From assembly GCA_956465555.1 (NCBI GenBank), contig OY101121.1, positions 62,001 to 126,000 of the forward strand: a stretch of 64,000 bases of DNA. Direction: 5' to 3'. Source of the DNA: Nitzschia sp. pyKryTriq1. Lineage: Eukaryota > Bacillariophyta > Bacillariophyceae > Bacillariales > Bacillariaceae. The notes beneath the pieces are model-generated. The model made no database searches. It was not told where the DNA came from and was given only the letters and a program-made list of their open reading frames with translations. Shown here piece by piece: positions 63,153 to 64,000 of the stretch. Each line of letters begins with the position of its first letter. The first letter of the stretch is position 1. A program made the translations under genes and the position numbers.

Positions 63153-64000
63153 ATGAAGGCACAAGTCACTTGTACAGGCGCACTCTCGCTTGTCCTGGCT
63201 GCCCTCGAGCTGGGACAGCAGGTGCATCCATCCAGCGGATATGTCTTGGTTGGAAACGGGGAGTTTTACACTATGGAAGATGCGAACCCTGTCGTTGAAG
63301 CCATCGCAATGGAGGAGGGAAAGATTGTCGGCATGGGCACAGTAACGTCCTTACGAGACTCGCTCGGCAAAGAACAAGGCTTCTGGGATCTCAATGGCCG
63401 CCTGGTCCTCCCTGGATTTCAAGACGTGCATGTGCATGCCGTTGAAGCAGGTATCAACTCTGGCCTTTGTTACATACCCGAAGACATTGACTTGTACGAT
63501 ATTCCGAGGAGACTTCGGAACTGTAAAAATGGCGGCAAGTTTGGTGATCAAGGCTGGATCGTCGCTGTCGGTGTGGATACCGGGCTTCTCATGGAGCAAG
63601 TGTGGGAAAACGACCACGACTGGCCAATTGACCTCCTCGATTTAGAATTCCCCGACACTCCTGTCCTTATCCTCGACAACTTGGGCCATTCTGCTGTTGT
63701 CAACACGGCGGCGTTCGAGCAGTCCGATATGATCCTCTATTACGACGAAGGGAATCCTCCAGGTGGAATCATCGGTCGCGATGAGTGGGACGGACAGATT
63801 TACCTCACTGGTGTAGTTGGTGAGAATGCCCAGCAAAGCTTTAGAACTGCAGCATTTCCTCCTTCCGACAAGAACAAGCAGATCGCCTACAATGGCTTGT
63901 TGAGATCAATGTCGACCCTTGCCAGCTATGGTATTACATCTGTGTCGGATGCAGGTGGATTTTGGAAGCAGGCGCAAACTGAATCTTGGGCACGAGCAGA
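63153..64000 (+). CDS. YtcJ-like amidohydrolase, 5' part (runs off window)
   Basis: ATG 63153; 282 residues are seen and the frame is open at the window end. A possible short signal (CTGALSLVLAALELG) is followed by the metal-dependent amidohydrolase fold: GYVLVGNGEFYTMEDANPVV, AIAMEEGKIVGMG, LVLPGFQDVHVHAVEAG with the HxH metal ligands, LDNLGHSAVVNTAAFE and PPGGIIGRDEWDGQIY. These match the amidohydrolase 3 (YtcJ) group, which hydrolyses amide-type bonds of unknown substrates. The signal suggests secretion or organelle import. Confidence 0.8.
   Translation, partial: MKAQVTCTGALSLVLAALELGQQVHPSSGYVLVGNGEFYTMEDANPVVEAIAMEEGKIVGMGTVTSLRDSLGKEQGFWDLNGRLVLPGFQDVHVHAVEAGINSGLCYIPEDIDLYDIPRRLRNCKNGGKFGDQGWIVAVGVDTGLLMEQVWENDHDWPIDLLDLEFPDTPVLILDNLGHSAVVNTAAFEQSDMILYYDEGNPPGGIIGRDEWDGQIYLTGVVGENAQQSFRTAAFPPSDKNKQIAYNGLLRSMSTLASYGITSVSDAGGFWKQAQTESWARA

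Overview
The window looks like nuclear DNA of a diatom, probably a pennate one. This is inferred from several things seen together: short introns (about 60-250 nt) with GTACGT/GTAAGT donors; N-terminal presequences of the diatom plastid type (hydrophobic signal followed by an A-F-x motif such as AVAFAP, SAFAF, DAFAF or DAFQ); stramenopile-style protein families; long Ser/Gln/Asp homopolymers in proteins; and intergenic DNA filled with CTA/TAG trinucleotides and GTACCGGTAC-like palindromes. No bacterial operon structure, rRNA, tRNA or CRISPR array was seen.

Layout. 0.5-6.1 kb: a fused GT47/GT31 glycosyltransferase and a four-exon Qa-SNARE. 6.8-12.3 kb (minus strand): asparaginyl-tRNA synthetase and a secreted protein with two SET domains. 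13-16.8 kb: a PDZ-repeat protein and a membrane-anchored methyltransferase, transcribed divergently. 17-20.7 kb: a 10-bp satellite, a secreted coiled-coil protein and dispersed repeats. 20.8-28.6 kb: plastid sirohydrochlorin ferrochelatase, condensin II CAP-D3 and a CHORD protein. 28.7-33.0 kb: a nine-exon polytopic class-3 lipase with a 17-nt microexon. 33.5-34.3 kb: the 3' end of a decayed Ty3/gypsy-like retroelement. 35.6-36.2 kb: a type I membrane protein carrying an apparent one-base frameshift. 36.4-37.6 kb: a recently duplicated cassette leading into a secreted galaxin-like cysteine-repeat protein (37.6-39.1 kb). 39-43.3 kb: gene-poor, with several repeat families. 43.3-49.8 kb (minus strand): a TDA3-like FAD oxidoreductase, a plastid TPR protein and a PC-esterase-like SGNH protein. 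51.6-58.1 kb: an HMG-box protein, a four-TM protein, a double U-box E3 and METTL5. 59.3-64 kb: a Gly/Tyr-rich secreted protein broken by a 200-N gap, a plastid SET methyltransferase and the 5' part of a YtcJ-like amidohydrolase.

The genes are mostly unrelated housekeeping and secretory functions rather than one pathway. The most unusual region is 36.4-39.1 kb. There a roughly 354-bp unit, present as two near-identical direct copies, a partial copy and an inverted partial copy, sits directly upstream of the galaxin-like gene. Its terminal ~50-100 bp also lies upstream of a second, unrelated secreted-protein gene at 18.7 kb. This suggests a promoter-bearing repeat feeding genes for extracellular proteins.
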